Assembly: GCF_042684265.1 (NCBI RefSeq)
Contig: NZ_JBHULB010000017.1
Span: 124,001-188,000 of the forward strand
Length of the DNA: 64,000 nt
Origin: Croceitalea marina
Lineage (GTDB): Bacteria > Bacteroidota > Bacteroidia > Flavobacteriales > Flavobacteriaceae
Reading direction: 5' to 3'
Every line of letters begins with the position of its first letter. Position 1 is the stretch's first letter. Shown here piece after piece: positions 33,927 to 43,148 of the stretch. Under the pieces are notes generated by a model. That model saw only the letters and a list, made by a program, of their open reading frames with translations. It was not told the DNA's origin and did not search any database. A program made the translations under genes and the position numbers.

Positions 33927-34823
33927 TTAGCTAAAATACATTTGTTCAAGAGTTTTTTTAAGTGAAAACTCATTAGTTATTTTGCCAGCTAGCTTAATTA
34001 ATTTTTTAGACGAGCCTTTGAGTTCTTTTATTTCATGTTTCCGTATAAATTTTTCGTTTATATTTATTCTTATAGAATGTGAGGATATATCCGTCATTAT
34101 TTCTAATATATCTTTTATGCTATATGTACTTCCAGAAGCAATGTTCACCGCGCCTGAATCAAAATTAGATGTCAAAAGTTTTTCATAATTATCTATTAAA
34201 AATTCAACATTGTTGTATTCTCTAAATGTATCAATGTTTCCCAGTTCAATAGTGTGTTTTTTTTGCTTAAAGTGACTTACTATTTTAGGTATTAAAAAAT
34301 GTTCTTCTTGTCCTATTCCAGTATAGTTAAATGGTCTTGTTATTATAATATTTAACTTACTAAAAAAATTAGCTGCCATATTTTCCATAGCCAACTTACT
34401 ATTACCATAATGATTTGCCGGTTTGGGGCACATTTCTTCAGAAAGAATTGAGCCTATATTTCCATAAATTGCCGCACTACTCGCAAGTAATATCTTATCA
34501 GCCTTTATCTGCAAATCAATGACTGATTCTAATAAGTTTAGTGTCCCAATTACATTTGTTTCATAGATTTTTGAAACATCCTTAGAAGCAACAAAGGAAA
34601 TGGCTGCTAAATGAATAATATAATTTGGTTGAACCTTTCCTAAAAGGTTTCTGATTTCGACAGAATTTAATATGTCACATTTAAAATGATTTTCATTTTT
34701 TGGTGTAGAAAATGAAGTGCCATAAACAGTATATCCTTTGTTCTTTAAAAAGGCCTCTAGATGCTTTCCTGTAAATCCGTTAATTCCTGTTATTAAAACA
34801 GTTTTGTTAGTAGGACTTTCCAT
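33927..34823 (-). CDS. NAD-dependent sugar reductase, Rmd-like (GDP-4-keto-6-deoxymannose reductase)
   Basis: This extended SDR of about 298 residues has the NAD(P) motif LITGINGFTGKHLEAFL, an HLAAISFVASKD block, SSAAIYG and the catalytic YGNSKLAMENMA (Tyr-x3-Lys). It directly follows gmd and overlaps it by 17 bases. Given that pairing it most likely reduces the Gmd product to GDP-D-rhamnose (Rmd) or GDP-6-deoxytalose. I chose the ATG at 34823; the frame also allows a TTG five codons upstream. Sequence alone does not separate the two products. Confidence 0.85.
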   Translation of the reverse strand: MESPTNKTVLITGINGFTGKHLEAFLKNKGYTVYGTSFSTPKNENHFKCDILNSVEIRNLLGKVQPNYIIHLAAISFVASKDVSKIYETNVIGTLNLLESVIDLQIKADKILLASSAAIYGNIGSILSEEMCPKPANHYGNSKLAMENMAANFFSKLNIIITRPFNYTGIGQEEHFLIPKIVSHFKQKKHTIELGNIDTFREYNNVEFLIDNYEKLLTSNFDSGAVNIASGSTYSIKDILEIMTDISSHSIRININEKFIRKHEIKELKGSSKKLIKLAGKITNEFSLKKTLEQMYFS

Positions 34824-35841
34824 TCTTATTTCTTTCAATATCAGAAATCACCATCATTTCACATAATTCTTCTAAAGTGGTTTTTGCTTTCCAACCTAAA
34901 ATGTCATTTGCTTTCTTGGGGTCTCCAATCAACAAATCTACCTCTGCTGGTCTATAAAACTTTGGATTTACTTTTATAAGTGTTTTTCCATTTTTTACAT
35001 TCTTCCCTACTTCTTTTTCTTCTTCTCCACTCCATTCAATGTCTATTTCAACAGCTTTAAAAGCCATATCCACAAAATCTCTTACAGTTTCAGTTCTACC
35101 CGTAGCTAAAACAAATACATCTGGTTTATCAGCTTGTAAAATCCTGTACATTCCTTCTACATAATCTTTTGCAAAACCCCAATCTCTCTTAGCATTCATG
35201 TTTCCTAGTTCTAAAACATCTTGCATTCCTAAGGATATCTTAGCTACTGAATCCGTTATTTTTCTGGTGACAAACTCTTTTCCCCTAAGTGGCGATTCAT
35301 GGTTAAATAAAATTCCGCTCGAAGCAAAAATATCGTAGGATTCTTGATAGTTTAAAGTAGCCCAATGCGCGAATACCTTTGCAACACCGTATGGACTTCT
35401 TGGATGAAAAGGTGTTTCTTCAGATTGAGGAATTGCTTTGACTTTGCCAAACATCTCTGAGGTCGAAGCTTGGTAAAATTTTATTTTTGGATTAATAGTT
35501 CTAATAGCCTCAAGTAAATTTAAAGCCCCTATTCCAGTAATGTTAGCAGTTGCAATTGGCTGGGAAAACGAGACGCCTACAAAACTCTGAGCTGCTAAGT
35601 TATAGATTTCGTCAGGTCTTATATCATTAATTATTCTAAAAGCACTCGAGAGGTCTACTAAATCATACTCAAGCAAATGTAAATTTTCGTGTTTTTCTAT
35701 TTGTAACTCCTCTATTCTCCAGAAATTTGTGGAACTTGTCCTGCGATAGGTTCCATATACCGCATAACCTTTGCCTAACAAAAGTTCGGCTAAATATGCG
35801 GCATCTTGTCCTGTTATACCTGTAATAATTGCTTTTTTCAT
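34807..35841 (-). CDS. gmd: GDP-mannose 4,6-dehydratase
   Basis: This 344-residue SDR converts GDP-mannose to GDP-4-keto-6-deoxymannose. Family blocks are ITGITGQDAAYLAELLL, VYGTYRRTSS, YNLAAQSFVGVSF, STSEMFGKV, the catalytic YGVAKVFAHW and LFNHESPLRG, all characteristic of Gmd. The usual GQDGSYLAE reads GQDAAYLAE, a mild variant in the dinucleotide loop. It shares a 4-base ATGA overlap with the upstream glycosyltransferase gene and runs into the Rmd-like gene, giving a compact GDP-deoxysugar module. Confidence 0.95.
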   Translation of the reverse strand: MKKAIITGITGQDAAYLAELLLGKGYAVYGTYRRTSSTNFWRIEELQIEKHENLHLLEYDLVDLSSAFRIINDIRPDEIYNLAAQSFVGVSFSQPIATANITGIGALNLLEAIRTINPKIKFYQASTSEMFGKVKAIPQSEETPFHPRSPYGVAKVFAHWATLNYQESYDIFASSGILFNHESPLRGKEFVTRKITDSVAKISLGMQDVLELGNMNAKRDWGFAKDYVEGMYRILQADKPDVFVLATGRTETVRDFVDMAFKAVEIDIEWSGEEEKEVGKNVKNGKTLIKVNPKFYRPAEVDLLIGDPKKANDILGWKAKTTLEELCEMMVISDIERNKNGKSY

Positions 35842-36995
35842 TTTACTCTTTTATTGTTTTTCCAATTTTCGTAAAGTTCTTCTATCTTTTGCTTGAATTC
35901 CTTTTCGAACCTCTCTATACTGAACTTCTGCGCGTTTTGCCTTATTAAATTCTTATCAAAAACTTGGATATTCTTTTCGAAAAAATCTACTGCAGCCAAA
36001 AGAGATTCCGAATTTTGATTTTTAAAAAATACTCCCGTAATATTTTCGGTTGATATATCACTATTAGGAAATACCCCATTTACTGTTTCCAATATTCCAC
36101 CTTTCCCAAATGCTATTACAGGAACTCCCGCTGCCTGTGCCTCTATTGGCGCAATACCAAAATCTTCTTCTGCAGCAAATATAAATGCTTTAGCCTTTTT
36201 AATTAGGCTTAACATCTTATTCTTTTCAAGAAAACCTAAAAGCTCAATATTTGAAGTTGCTAGCTTTTTAATTTTATCGTAATCTGGACCCTCACCTATA
36301 ACTATTAGTCTTTTTTCTGTTCTAGAAAAAGCTTCTACAATTAGGTCTATTTTTTTATAAGGTACCATTCTGGAGCAAGTAATATAATAATCTTCAGTTA
36401 CATCAGATATTGTAAAAGATTTGGTGTCTACAGGAGGGTAAATTACAATTGCTTCCTTATTATATATTTTCTTAATTCGTTTAGCCACATAATTAGAGAT
36501 TGCAATATAGTAATCAGGCCTATTTGCAGTAGCATAATCCCATAATCTAAGTTTATGTAAAAAATATTTAGCCAAAAATCCTTTGATTCCAGTTTGGAGA
36601 CCAGATTCACGTAAATACTGATGATATAAATCCCACGCATATCTTACGGGAGAATAAACATAAGAAATATGCAATTGATCATGCCTAGTCAATACCCCTT
36701 TGGCTACCGATGATGATGATGATATTATTAAATCATACTTGGTGAGGTCAAATTGCTCAACAGCTATTGGAAATAATGGTAGATAGCTTCGATATTTACT
36801 CTTGCCAAAAGGTAATTTTTGAATAAATGAATTTGTTGTTGATTTACCTTTTAGAATTATCTTCCTATTTTCATCTGATAAATCATCCACCAATGAAAAG
36901 TGATTAAAATCATCCCAAATATTCGTGAAGCTTTCTACACATCTTTCTGCGCCCCCATATACGGTATACCAATCATGCACTAAGGCCTTTTTCAT
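35838..36995 (-). CDS. Glycosyltransferase family 4
   Basis: This 385-residue GT-B enzyme has the GT4 donor-site pattern IVIGEGPDYDKIKKLA, FIFAAEEDFGIAPIEAQAAG and VPVIAFGKGG. The N-terminal acceptor domain starts MKKALVHDWYTVYGGAERCVE, which is common in mannosyl- or rhamnosyl-transferases adjacent to gmd. It probably adds one sugar (perhaps D-rhamnose or mannose) to the lipid-linked repeat unit on the cytoplasmic side. It overlaps gmd by 4 bases and the O-antigen ligase-like gene by 23 bases. Confidence 0.92.
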   Translation of the reverse strand: MKKALVHDWYTVYGGAERCVESFTNIWDDFNHFSLVDDLSDENRKIILKGKSTTNSFIQKLPFGKSKYRSYLPLFPIAVEQFDLTKYDLIISSSSSVAKGVLTRHDQLHISYVYSPVRYAWDLYHQYLRESGLQTGIKGFLAKYFLHKLRLWDYATANRPDYYIAISNYVAKRIKKIYNKEAIVIYPPVDTKSFTISDVTEDYYITCSRMVPYKKIDLIVEAFSRTEKRLIVIGEGPDYDKIKKLATSNIELLGFLEKNKMLSLIKKAKAFIFAAEEDFGIAPIEAQAAGVPVIAFGKGGILETVNGVFPNSDISTENITGVFFKNQNSESLLAAVDFFEKNIQVFDKNLIRQNAQKFSIERFEKEFKQKIEELYENWKNNKRVK

Positions 36996-38241
36996 TCTTG
37001 CTAAAAATTAAAATTGAATTGAATAAACTGTAAAAAATAATTCCGTCATGCCTGCTGATTAAGTTTTCTGTCATAAAACAAGCCATTGTTAAAATAGTAA
37101 AAGAAAAAAGCAAATAATCAGATTTCCAATATGAAATATATAAGACAACAAAAAGACTAATTAAAAATACAGCCAAAGCAAATACTCCTCCAACTAACAC
37201 GACATGAAGATATTGATTATGGCTATTATAAAGGAATTTTTGATATACATTGCTAGGGATTCTTTCTTGATAACACTGATTCAGATTTAACTGTACATCA
37301 CCAACTCCATAGCCTACTAATGGGGATTTCTTTATAAGCTGCCAGCTACAAAGAAAAATACCCTTTCTAATATCCTCTGATGAAATGTCTTCAAAATTCA
37401 GACTATAATCGCCACTGGGCAAAGAGTGTTCTACATTAAATACATTTTCGACCCTTTGCATAAAATTAGATTCTGACAAATTTAGAAAAAGAATGAAGCC
37501 ACTTAGTAAAAAGAAAACCAGAATAAATCTTAAACTAGACTTGACCCTAAAAAAAAGATAAATACAGCATAGTATTATAGTCATACTAAGAGGCATTCTA
37601 GCACCAATGGTTATTTGCCAATAAAGAAAGTAGATAATCAAGACCATTCCAGCCATAATTAATTTTAACTTTTGACCGACAGCCCAGTTAACTATTAATG
37701 AAAATAAAATAAGCACCCCAAAACCGACCCAAAGAGACATATACGTTCCATGTACATTTGAAACCATTTCAAGATATTGTCTTATTTCCCAATGAGAACT
37801 ATCTGAAAAATACAATTTGTTTAATGAAAAGATATTCAAATATATTAGGCCTGAGCTTATTGCAAATATGTATATATATTTAATGTGGCCTATTTCATTC
37901 TCGCTCAGACAATCTTTTCTTAAAAATCCAAAAACGAGAGGAAACAATGCTATTGGGATTACTCTTATCGTTTGATTTATTCCCTTTTCCCAATTAGAAG
38001 AGTAGCAGATAGTTACAGCATAAATTAAAAAAATAGAAGAAAGTAAAACAATTAAAAAAAAATCTTTTAAACCAAAAACATCAGTGTTATACCTTTTTTT
38101 TTTTAAATATAGCAGAAAAGATAAAATAGTGAAACATATTAACAATATACTCTCTAAACCCCTTGGTAATAGAGGAAATAGAGCAAGCGAATAGAGTAAA
38201 AAAGACCATAACCTATTAAGACTAAAGTTAAGCTGCACCAT
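36973..38241 (-). CDS. O-antigen ligase/polymerase-like membrane protein (Wzy/WaaL family)
   Basis: This 422-residue polytopic protein has about 11-12 helices. It shows the large periplasmic loop and downstream motif of the Wzy_C/O-antigen ligase family, with LIKKSPLVGYGVGDVQLNLNQ and YNSHNQYLHVVLVGG (the conserved HN segment). It would polymerise or ligate polysaccharide in the periplasm. A second, unrelated-looking member lies at 39318-40574, so one may be the polymerase and the other the ligase. The gene contains an 11-base A/T homopolymer (38094-38104) early in the coding region. Confidence 0.85.
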   Translation of the reverse strand: MVQLNFSLNRLWSFLLYSLALFPLLPRGLESILLICFTILSFLLYLKKKRYNTDVFGLKDFFLIVLLSSIFLIYAVTICYSSNWEKGINQTIRVIPIALFPLVFGFLRKDCLSENEIGHIKYIYIFAISSGLIYLNIFSLNKLYFSDSSHWEIRQYLEMVSNVHGTYMSLWVGFGVLILFSLIVNWAVGQKLKLIMAGMVLIIYFLYWQITIGARMPLSMTIILCCIYLFFRVKSSLRFILVFFLLSGFILFLNLSESNFMQRVENVFNVEHSLPSGDYSLNFEDISSEDIRKGIFLCSWQLIKKSPLVGYGVGDVQLNLNQCYQERIPSNVYQKFLYNSHNQYLHVVLVGGVFALAVFLISLFVVLYISYWKSDYLLFSFTILTMACFMTENLISRHDGIIFYSLFNSILIFSKNEKGLSA

Positions 38242-39355
38242 AGGTACTTTCGTTTATAAGGTCATCAATAATTTCAATATGTCTTTTGCCTGCAGTCTCC
38301 CAAGAAAAACGTTTAGCCTGTAGCTTTCCTTTTCTTACATACATTTTTCCTAATTCTTGATTTAATACAAATTCTTGAATTTTTACAGAAAGCTCATTGA
38401 AATTAGTAGGGTCAAAATACATAGCTGCTTCTCCACCAACTTCTGAGAGACTTGTTGCATTGGAAGTTAAAACTGGCACTCCGCTTGCCATAGCCTCCAA
38501 TACAGGCAGCCCAAATCCCTCATAAAGGGATGGGAATACAAACAAACTAGCTTTTTGGTATATCAATGGAACTTCATAATCTTCAACATATCCCGTAAAA
38601 AAAATATATTTCATAAGACTATGTTCTTCAATAAACTTAAAAATCTCTAAATCTGGAGTTATAAAGCCTTCCTTTTTTCCTAAAATAACTAATTTATAGG
38701 TCTGTTTTATATTCTCTGGCAAAATTTTGTATGCCCTCAATAAAGTAAGAAGGTTTTTGTGTGGTTTTATATTTCCGACATAGAGAATATATTTTTCTGG
38801 AACTTCATATTCTAGGTTTTGATAAACATTGGCAAATTTTGCAAAATCAACTCCACAGTAAACAATTTTTATCTTTTTTGTTTTGGCATTAGTATACTTT
38901 AATAATTCTGCTTTTGAGAATTTGGAAATAGTGATTATTTTCTCACTTTTTCTTACGGCCAAAGCATATAGTAGTTTTGCATAAATCCATTTTGCAAAGG
39001 AACTACTTTCTTTATTGGCTAAATGGTTTACGTCATATATAGTTGTCAGCATTTTTCTTGCCCTTGTAGGTAAAAAAGGAGCATTAAAATGTGGACACCA
39101 GAAAAGATCTGTTTTCGGAATTATAAACGGGTATAGTAACTGTTCTTTTAGTGAATATATTTTTAAGTTGAATTCTATTATTTTCAATCCTTTTGTCCAC
39201 TCAAAGCTAGCCAGTTCTTTTAAATCTCCTAAAAGGGTTAGATTAAAATTTTCGGAAATTATTGGCAAAATATTTTTCAAATATGTGCCAATGCCCGAGC
39301 TGTTAATCATTCTGGCGTCAACTACTAAATCTTCTTTTCGAATCTGCTTTTTCAT
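38228..39355 (-). CDS. Glycosyltransferase family 4
   Basis: This 375-residue GT-B enzyme has the GT4 signature: YILYVGNIKPHKNLLTLL, LVILGKKEGF, SLFVFPSLYEGFGLPVLEAM and ASGVPVLTSNATSLSEVGG. It probably transfers a sugar (mannose-, rhamnose- or glucose-type) in repeat-unit assembly. It overlaps both neighbours by short stretches, so the cluster is read as one transcript. Confidence 0.93.
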   Translation of the reverse strand: MKKQIRKEDLVVDARMINSSGIGTYLKNILPIISENFNLTLLGDLKELASFEWTKGLKIIEFNLKIYSLKEQLLYPFIIPKTDLFWCPHFNAPFLPTRARKMLTTIYDVNHLANKESSSFAKWIYAKLLYALAVRKSEKIITISKFSKAELLKYTNAKTKKIKIVYCGVDFAKFANVYQNLEYEVPEKYILYVGNIKPHKNLLTLLRAYKILPENIKQTYKLVILGKKEGFITPDLEIFKFIEEHSLMKYIFFTGYVEDYEVPLIYQKASLFVFPSLYEGFGLPVLEAMASGVPVLTSNATSLSEVGGEAAMYFDPTNFNELSVKIQEFVLNQELGKMYVRKGKLQAKRFSWETAGKRHIEIIDDLINESTYGAA

Positions 39356-40574
39356 TTAATGAAATTATTATGCCAAGTAAAAACCATGGGTATAAAAAAT
39401 AAATCTGAACTCCTGTTAGGAAAAAACAAGGGAATACAAATAAAAATATCTCCATACCATTCCTTAAAACCATCGTCTTCTTTATCAAATAAATTAAAAT
39501 AAGAATAAATGAGAATAAAATAAATATACCACCATCTACCATTAGTTGAAAAATACCGCCAAGGCCATGTGCATCTGTCTTACCTGGCGGTGATTCTGGA
39601 ATAAAACTTCTATACTTTTTCAAATTCCGCTGTAAAGGATAATTTCCTAATCCAATTCCAAAAATTGGATTTTCCAATACCATTTTAGGAGCTATATGAG
39701 AACCTGCTATTCTACCCATAATTAAACTAGTATCATTTGGTCTTTCAGAAACATACTTCTCCATATTCTGAATGTGCTCTATGTATACATTTGCTAGTTT
39801 TGCAAAAGCGAATATGGCAATGACGCCTCCTATCAATAAAACAATGAAGCTAAGACTTTTGATTTTTCTATAAACCGTTTTATAATAATAAATAACCCCC
39901 CATATTACTAAGAGTAACATGCCTGCTTTGGATTTTGCAAAAAAAATAATATTAAAAATTATAAAGAGTCTTATTATTATGTTTAATCTTGATTTATACC
40001 AAAAGGAAAGTACAAAAACAAATGAAAGCATTAAACCATAAGGTCCACCTTCTACAAACCCTCCCTTTAATCTATAGTCATTACTAAAAGTAATATAGAC
40101 TAAGTCTGAATTTGAGATTATACCATTAATAACAAGCACATATATTAGTGAATTAATAATGATTAAAATGAATGATATAAAAACAATTCTCTCCACAAAT
40201 TGAATTAATTTTTCATGAGATTTATTTTTAAAATAAAAAATTATCAAAGCAACTAGATTGATACATGCAATCAATTCGAAAAATCTACCTATTGTAATTA
40301 AATAGGGTTTTTTTAATATAGACAAACCTTTTAGTGGTGGGAACTCTCTGTATATATTAAAAAACAATGAAACTCCTAACCAAAGAGAAAATAAAAAATA
40401 AAAATAAAGACACCATTTGTTAATTTTTCTGGAATATAAGAATGGGGGTAGAAACAATAGAATAATTTCAGATAATTTAACCACCCCAATTTTGAATTCA
40501 GTGAAGTGTATGCTAAGAATAACCAGAATAATCAGTAAAACTTCTTTAATGGATAATTGCTGGCTAAATTTCAT
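39318..40574 (-). CDS. O-antigen polymerase-like membrane protein (Wzy candidate)
   Basis: This 418-residue protein has about 11 membrane helices, low G+C and the late motif ENPIFGIGLGNYPLQRNL followed by DAHGLGGIFQLMVDGG, the same loop layout as the Wzy_C family. It is the second such protein in the cluster and I favour it as the chain polymerase because it lies next to the polyol-phosphate transferase and flippase genes. The assignment between polymerase and ligase is not decided by sequence. It overlaps the GT4 gene by 38 bases and the upstream transferase gene by 11. Confidence 0.78.
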   Translation of the reverse strand: MKFSQQLSIKEVLLIILVILSIHFTEFKIGVVKLSEIILLFLPPFLYSRKINKWCLYFYFLFSLWLGVSLFFNIYREFPPLKGLSILKKPYLITIGRFFELIACINLVALIIFYFKNKSHEKLIQFVERIVFISFILIIINSLIYVLVINGIISNSDLVYITFSNDYRLKGGFVEGGPYGLMLSFVFVLSFWYKSRLNIIIRLFIIFNIIFFAKSKAGMLLLVIWGVIYYYKTVYRKIKSLSFIVLLIGGVIAIFAFAKLANVYIEHIQNMEKYVSERPNDTSLIMGRIAGSHIAPKMVLENPIFGIGLGNYPLQRNLKKYRSFIPESPPGKTDAHGLGGIFQLMVDGGIFILFSFILILIYLIKKTMVLRNGMEIFLFVFPCFFLTGVQIYFLYPWFLLGIIISLNEKADSKRRFSS

Positions 40575-41784
40575 TAGGGATTTTGATTACTGGTGAAGTT
40601 TCAAATTCAAAACTTTTTAAAGTTTGGTTCCTTTGGTTCTTAAACCTGTCATTTTCTGTGTCGATATAGACTAGTTCTTCTAAAATTTGATTCCAAGTTA
40701 GACAAATAGGCCCAATTTGCAAATCTTCGTACTCATAATAAAATTTAGCGGTGTTTCTGTATTCTTCTAAATCATAACTCATAAACAAAATTGGTCTATC
40801 AACCAAAATAAAGTCAAAAAAAACACTTGAGTAATCAGTTATTAAAACATCTGTAAATTTTAACATTGGATAAGGGTCTGCGTACTCATATATAAAAATA
40901 TTATTGAATTCCTTGGCTATTTCATTAACTTCTTCTAGGTCTAAAAAATGTGCTTTTATAATAAATAGCCAATTTCTATGACGACAAAATTCATTTAGCT
41001 CTTTTAAATTTAAGCTTGAATCTTTAATTACATCTATAATTGTTTTTCCAAATTGTCTTCTTTGGGTAGGCAACCACGATATTATTTTATCATATTTGTG
41101 ATTGATTGACTCTAACATGATTTTTTCAGGAAAGAAGTTTTCGGGTAATATAAAATCTTCTTCCAAACACAATGTTCTAGGCTGCCTTGCAATAAATATA
41201 TTATCTTGAATCTTATTGTTTCTAAAAGAAAAAGAAAATGCTTCATAAGAATTTTCCTTGGCTGTCTGACAAGGTGCCAAGAGATAATCACAGGTCATGT
41301 AATAGGCGTACGGTAAGTATTCTGCTATGAATTTCCTGAATTTTCCTTTAAAATTATCATCATACCAGTCTCCGCCGTAGCCCACTTTTCTCAGGGCCAT
41401 GGCATGCCATAGTTGTACAATTTTAGCCCCTCCGACCAAACTACCGTTTATGTCGGTGAGTTGATGCGAAATAATTGCATTGCCTGCCCTTAAACACATG
41501 TAAATGCCCTTTGAAGAGTATAGGTATTCCGCAGGTAGATCTAAACTATTTAACATGCTCACAACATCTTTGTTCTTCGAAATCCAAACTAAATTTCGAT
41601 TTTTGGACAAAGAGGAGGAGGTATAGTGTTGAATATAATAGTATTTAGGGTTATCAGCAAAATGCAACCCAAGATTAGATCCTATTACGGTAAGGTCTTT
41701 TTTCTTAGGGAATATTTTTGAAATTAAATAAATAGGCCCACCTATCACTATGGTAATAAAATATCTGATACCCTTTACTAGCAT
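40564..41784 (-). CDS. CDP-glycerol glycerophosphotransferase family protein (polyol-phosphate transferase)
   Basis: This 406-residue protein is of the TagB/TagF family. The catalytic-type histidine region VQLWHAMALRKVG, the WLPTQRRQFG block and the donor-site stretch ITDYSSVFFDFILVDRPIL are present; these correspond to conserved TagF elements that bind CDP-glycerol. Such enzymes move a polyol phosphate from a CDP-polyol to a glycan. Gram-negative examples decorate capsules and O-antigens. The cluster also has a cytidylyltransferase-like gene and three enzymes that could supply the polyol phosphate, so a CDP-activated donor made locally is likely. Confidence 0.88.
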   Translation of the reverse strand: MLVKGIRYFITIVIGGPIYLISKIFPKKKDLTVIGSNLGLHFADNPKYYYIQHYTSSSLSKNRNLVWISKNKDVVSMLNSLDLPAEYLYSSKGIYMCLRAGNAIISHQLTDINGSLVGGAKIVQLWHAMALRKVGYGGDWYDDNFKGKFRKFIAEYLPYAYYMTCDYLLAPCQTAKENSYEAFSFSFRNNKIQDNIFIARQPRTLCLEEDFILPENFFPEKIMLESINHKYDKIISWLPTQRRQFGKTIIDVIKDSSLNLKELNEFCRHRNWLFIIKAHFLDLEEVNEIAKEFNNIFIYEYADPYPMLKFTDVLITDYSSVFFDFILVDRPILFMSYDLEEYRNTAKFYYEYEDLQIGPICLTWNQILEELVYIDTENDRFKNQRNQTLKSFEFETSPVIKIPNEI

Positions 41785-41796
41785 AGTCTAATTGTT

Positions 41797-43038
41797 TTAC
41801 TTCAAACTGTTTATTTTAATTAATTTTTTAACTCCATGCATTCTAACTGAAAAAACAATTACCTGTGTGAGGATTAATAAGAGGGCCATAAGATAAATTG
41901 TTAAATATGGATAAATTATCAACAACACTAAAAAATGTATTATACTACCCGCAACTACGCTATAATTAGCATGTTTTTCATAGCCAAAGGCACCAAGCAA
42001 AGGATAGCCTATAAAAATAGTAGGAACAATAACAAACGCAAGCAAACAAAAATATTTCAATAATTCAGCACTTTCACTATACCCATCACCAAATATAATG
42101 TTGACGATTTCCCCAGAAAAAAAATAGGTGAACGTTAAGACGGTTAAGTTTACCAAAATAACGCCAACGAATATTTTTTTAAAAAGTTCCATGTCGCGTT
42201 TCTTAACCATAAACGGATAAATAGCATCGGATAAAGGAGTGTAGACAACTATCATTGCCGTATATAATTTCTCAGCAACCCCAAAAATGCCGGCATAATA
42301 TTCACCTAAAAATATACCGACTATAAAATTATTTCCAGAGGTGTACGCTGCAATTGAAGCCCTAGATAAAAAATACTGGGTACTGTTGTTCAATTGCTCC
42401 TTGATTTGAAACCATTTAGGTATTGAAAAATAAACCCCAAACTCTTTCTTTGCCAAATAAATTGATACAAAACCAGCTAGCGTAAACCCTATTGAATATA
42501 ACAAAGGGACAAATATATAGTCCTCAGAGCTATTGATTACTACAAAAATTAATATCGTAAACGTTAGCTTCGAAACTAGGTTAACAATAGTAATATATTT
42601 CATCCTTTCCATTCCTTGAAACAGCCATATAGGAGTAAAGGTCTGACCGATTACCATGCCGAAGCCTAAAAAATATGCCTCTCTATGCTCGCTTATAATA
42701 GGCACTGTAAAACCTAATATTGCCAATAATAAAAATGTAATCAGTAGAAGTACGATTTTTATGCTTATAATACTGCTGAAAATTTCATTTACTTTTCTGA
42801 TGTCAAGTCTATGATTAGATACTTCTTTAGTTGCAGATAGATTGAAGCCATAATCATTTAGAACGAATAGGAGCTGCATTACTGAATACACCATAAAAAC
42901 TACTCCATAATTTGAAACTCCTAATACTCGTGCTAAATATGGTAGTGTAATAAATGGTAAGATTATATTAGCAATCTGTATTGTTGATAATGCTAGAAAA
43001 TTCTTTACTAAAACATTCTTTAGAATTGATTTTTTCAT
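41797..43038 (-). CDS. Polysaccharide flippase (Wzx, MOP superfamily)
   Basis: This 413-residue protein has about 12 membrane helices and the Wzx/PST pattern: NFLALSTIQIANIILPFITLP, YLARVLGVSNYGVVFMVYS and, in the middle, ASIAAYTSGNNFIVGIFLGEY. It flips undecaprenyl-linked repeat units from cytoplasm to periplasm for Wzy-dependent assembly. It lies between the aldolase-kinase-dehydrogenase-cytidylyltransferase group (110-base gap) and the polyol-phosphate transferase. Confidence 0.9.
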   Translation of the reverse strand: MKKSILKNVLVKNFLALSTIQIANIILPFITLPYLARVLGVSNYGVVFMVYSVMQLLFVLNDYGFNLSATKEVSNHRLDIRKVNEIFSSIISIKIVLLLITFLLLAILGFTVPIISEHREAYFLGFGMVIGQTFTPIWLFQGMERMKYITIVNLVSKLTFTILIFVVINSSEDYIFVPLLYSIGFTLAGFVSIYLAKKEFGVYFSIPKWFQIKEQLNNSTQYFLSRASIAAYTSGNNFIVGIFLGEYYAGIFGVAEKLYTAMIVVYTPLSDAIYPFMVKKRDMELFKKIFVGVILVNLTVLTFTYFFSGEIVNIIFGDGYSESAELLKYFCLLAFVIVPTIFIGYPLLGAFGYEKHANYSVVAGSIIHFLVLLIIYPYLTIYLMALLLILTQVIVFSVRMHGVKKLIKINSLK

Positions 43039-43148
43039 GAAATTCTTATTCCAGCGTTAGAATATTACGGAGCGACCCTTTTCTAAATAGAAACAAAGAG
43101 CAGTTGCGTATGATTTTAAAGATATTTTATCAATAATTAATTAGTCTT

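Noticed and set aside
36706..36722. Five GAT/ATC trinucleotide repeats in a GT4 gene
   Set aside because: In-frame serine codons; change in number would not shift the frame, and a short Ser run is common here.
39015..39359. 114-residue plus-strand frame opposite a GT4 gene
   Set aside because: Antisense shadow in an AT-rich gene.
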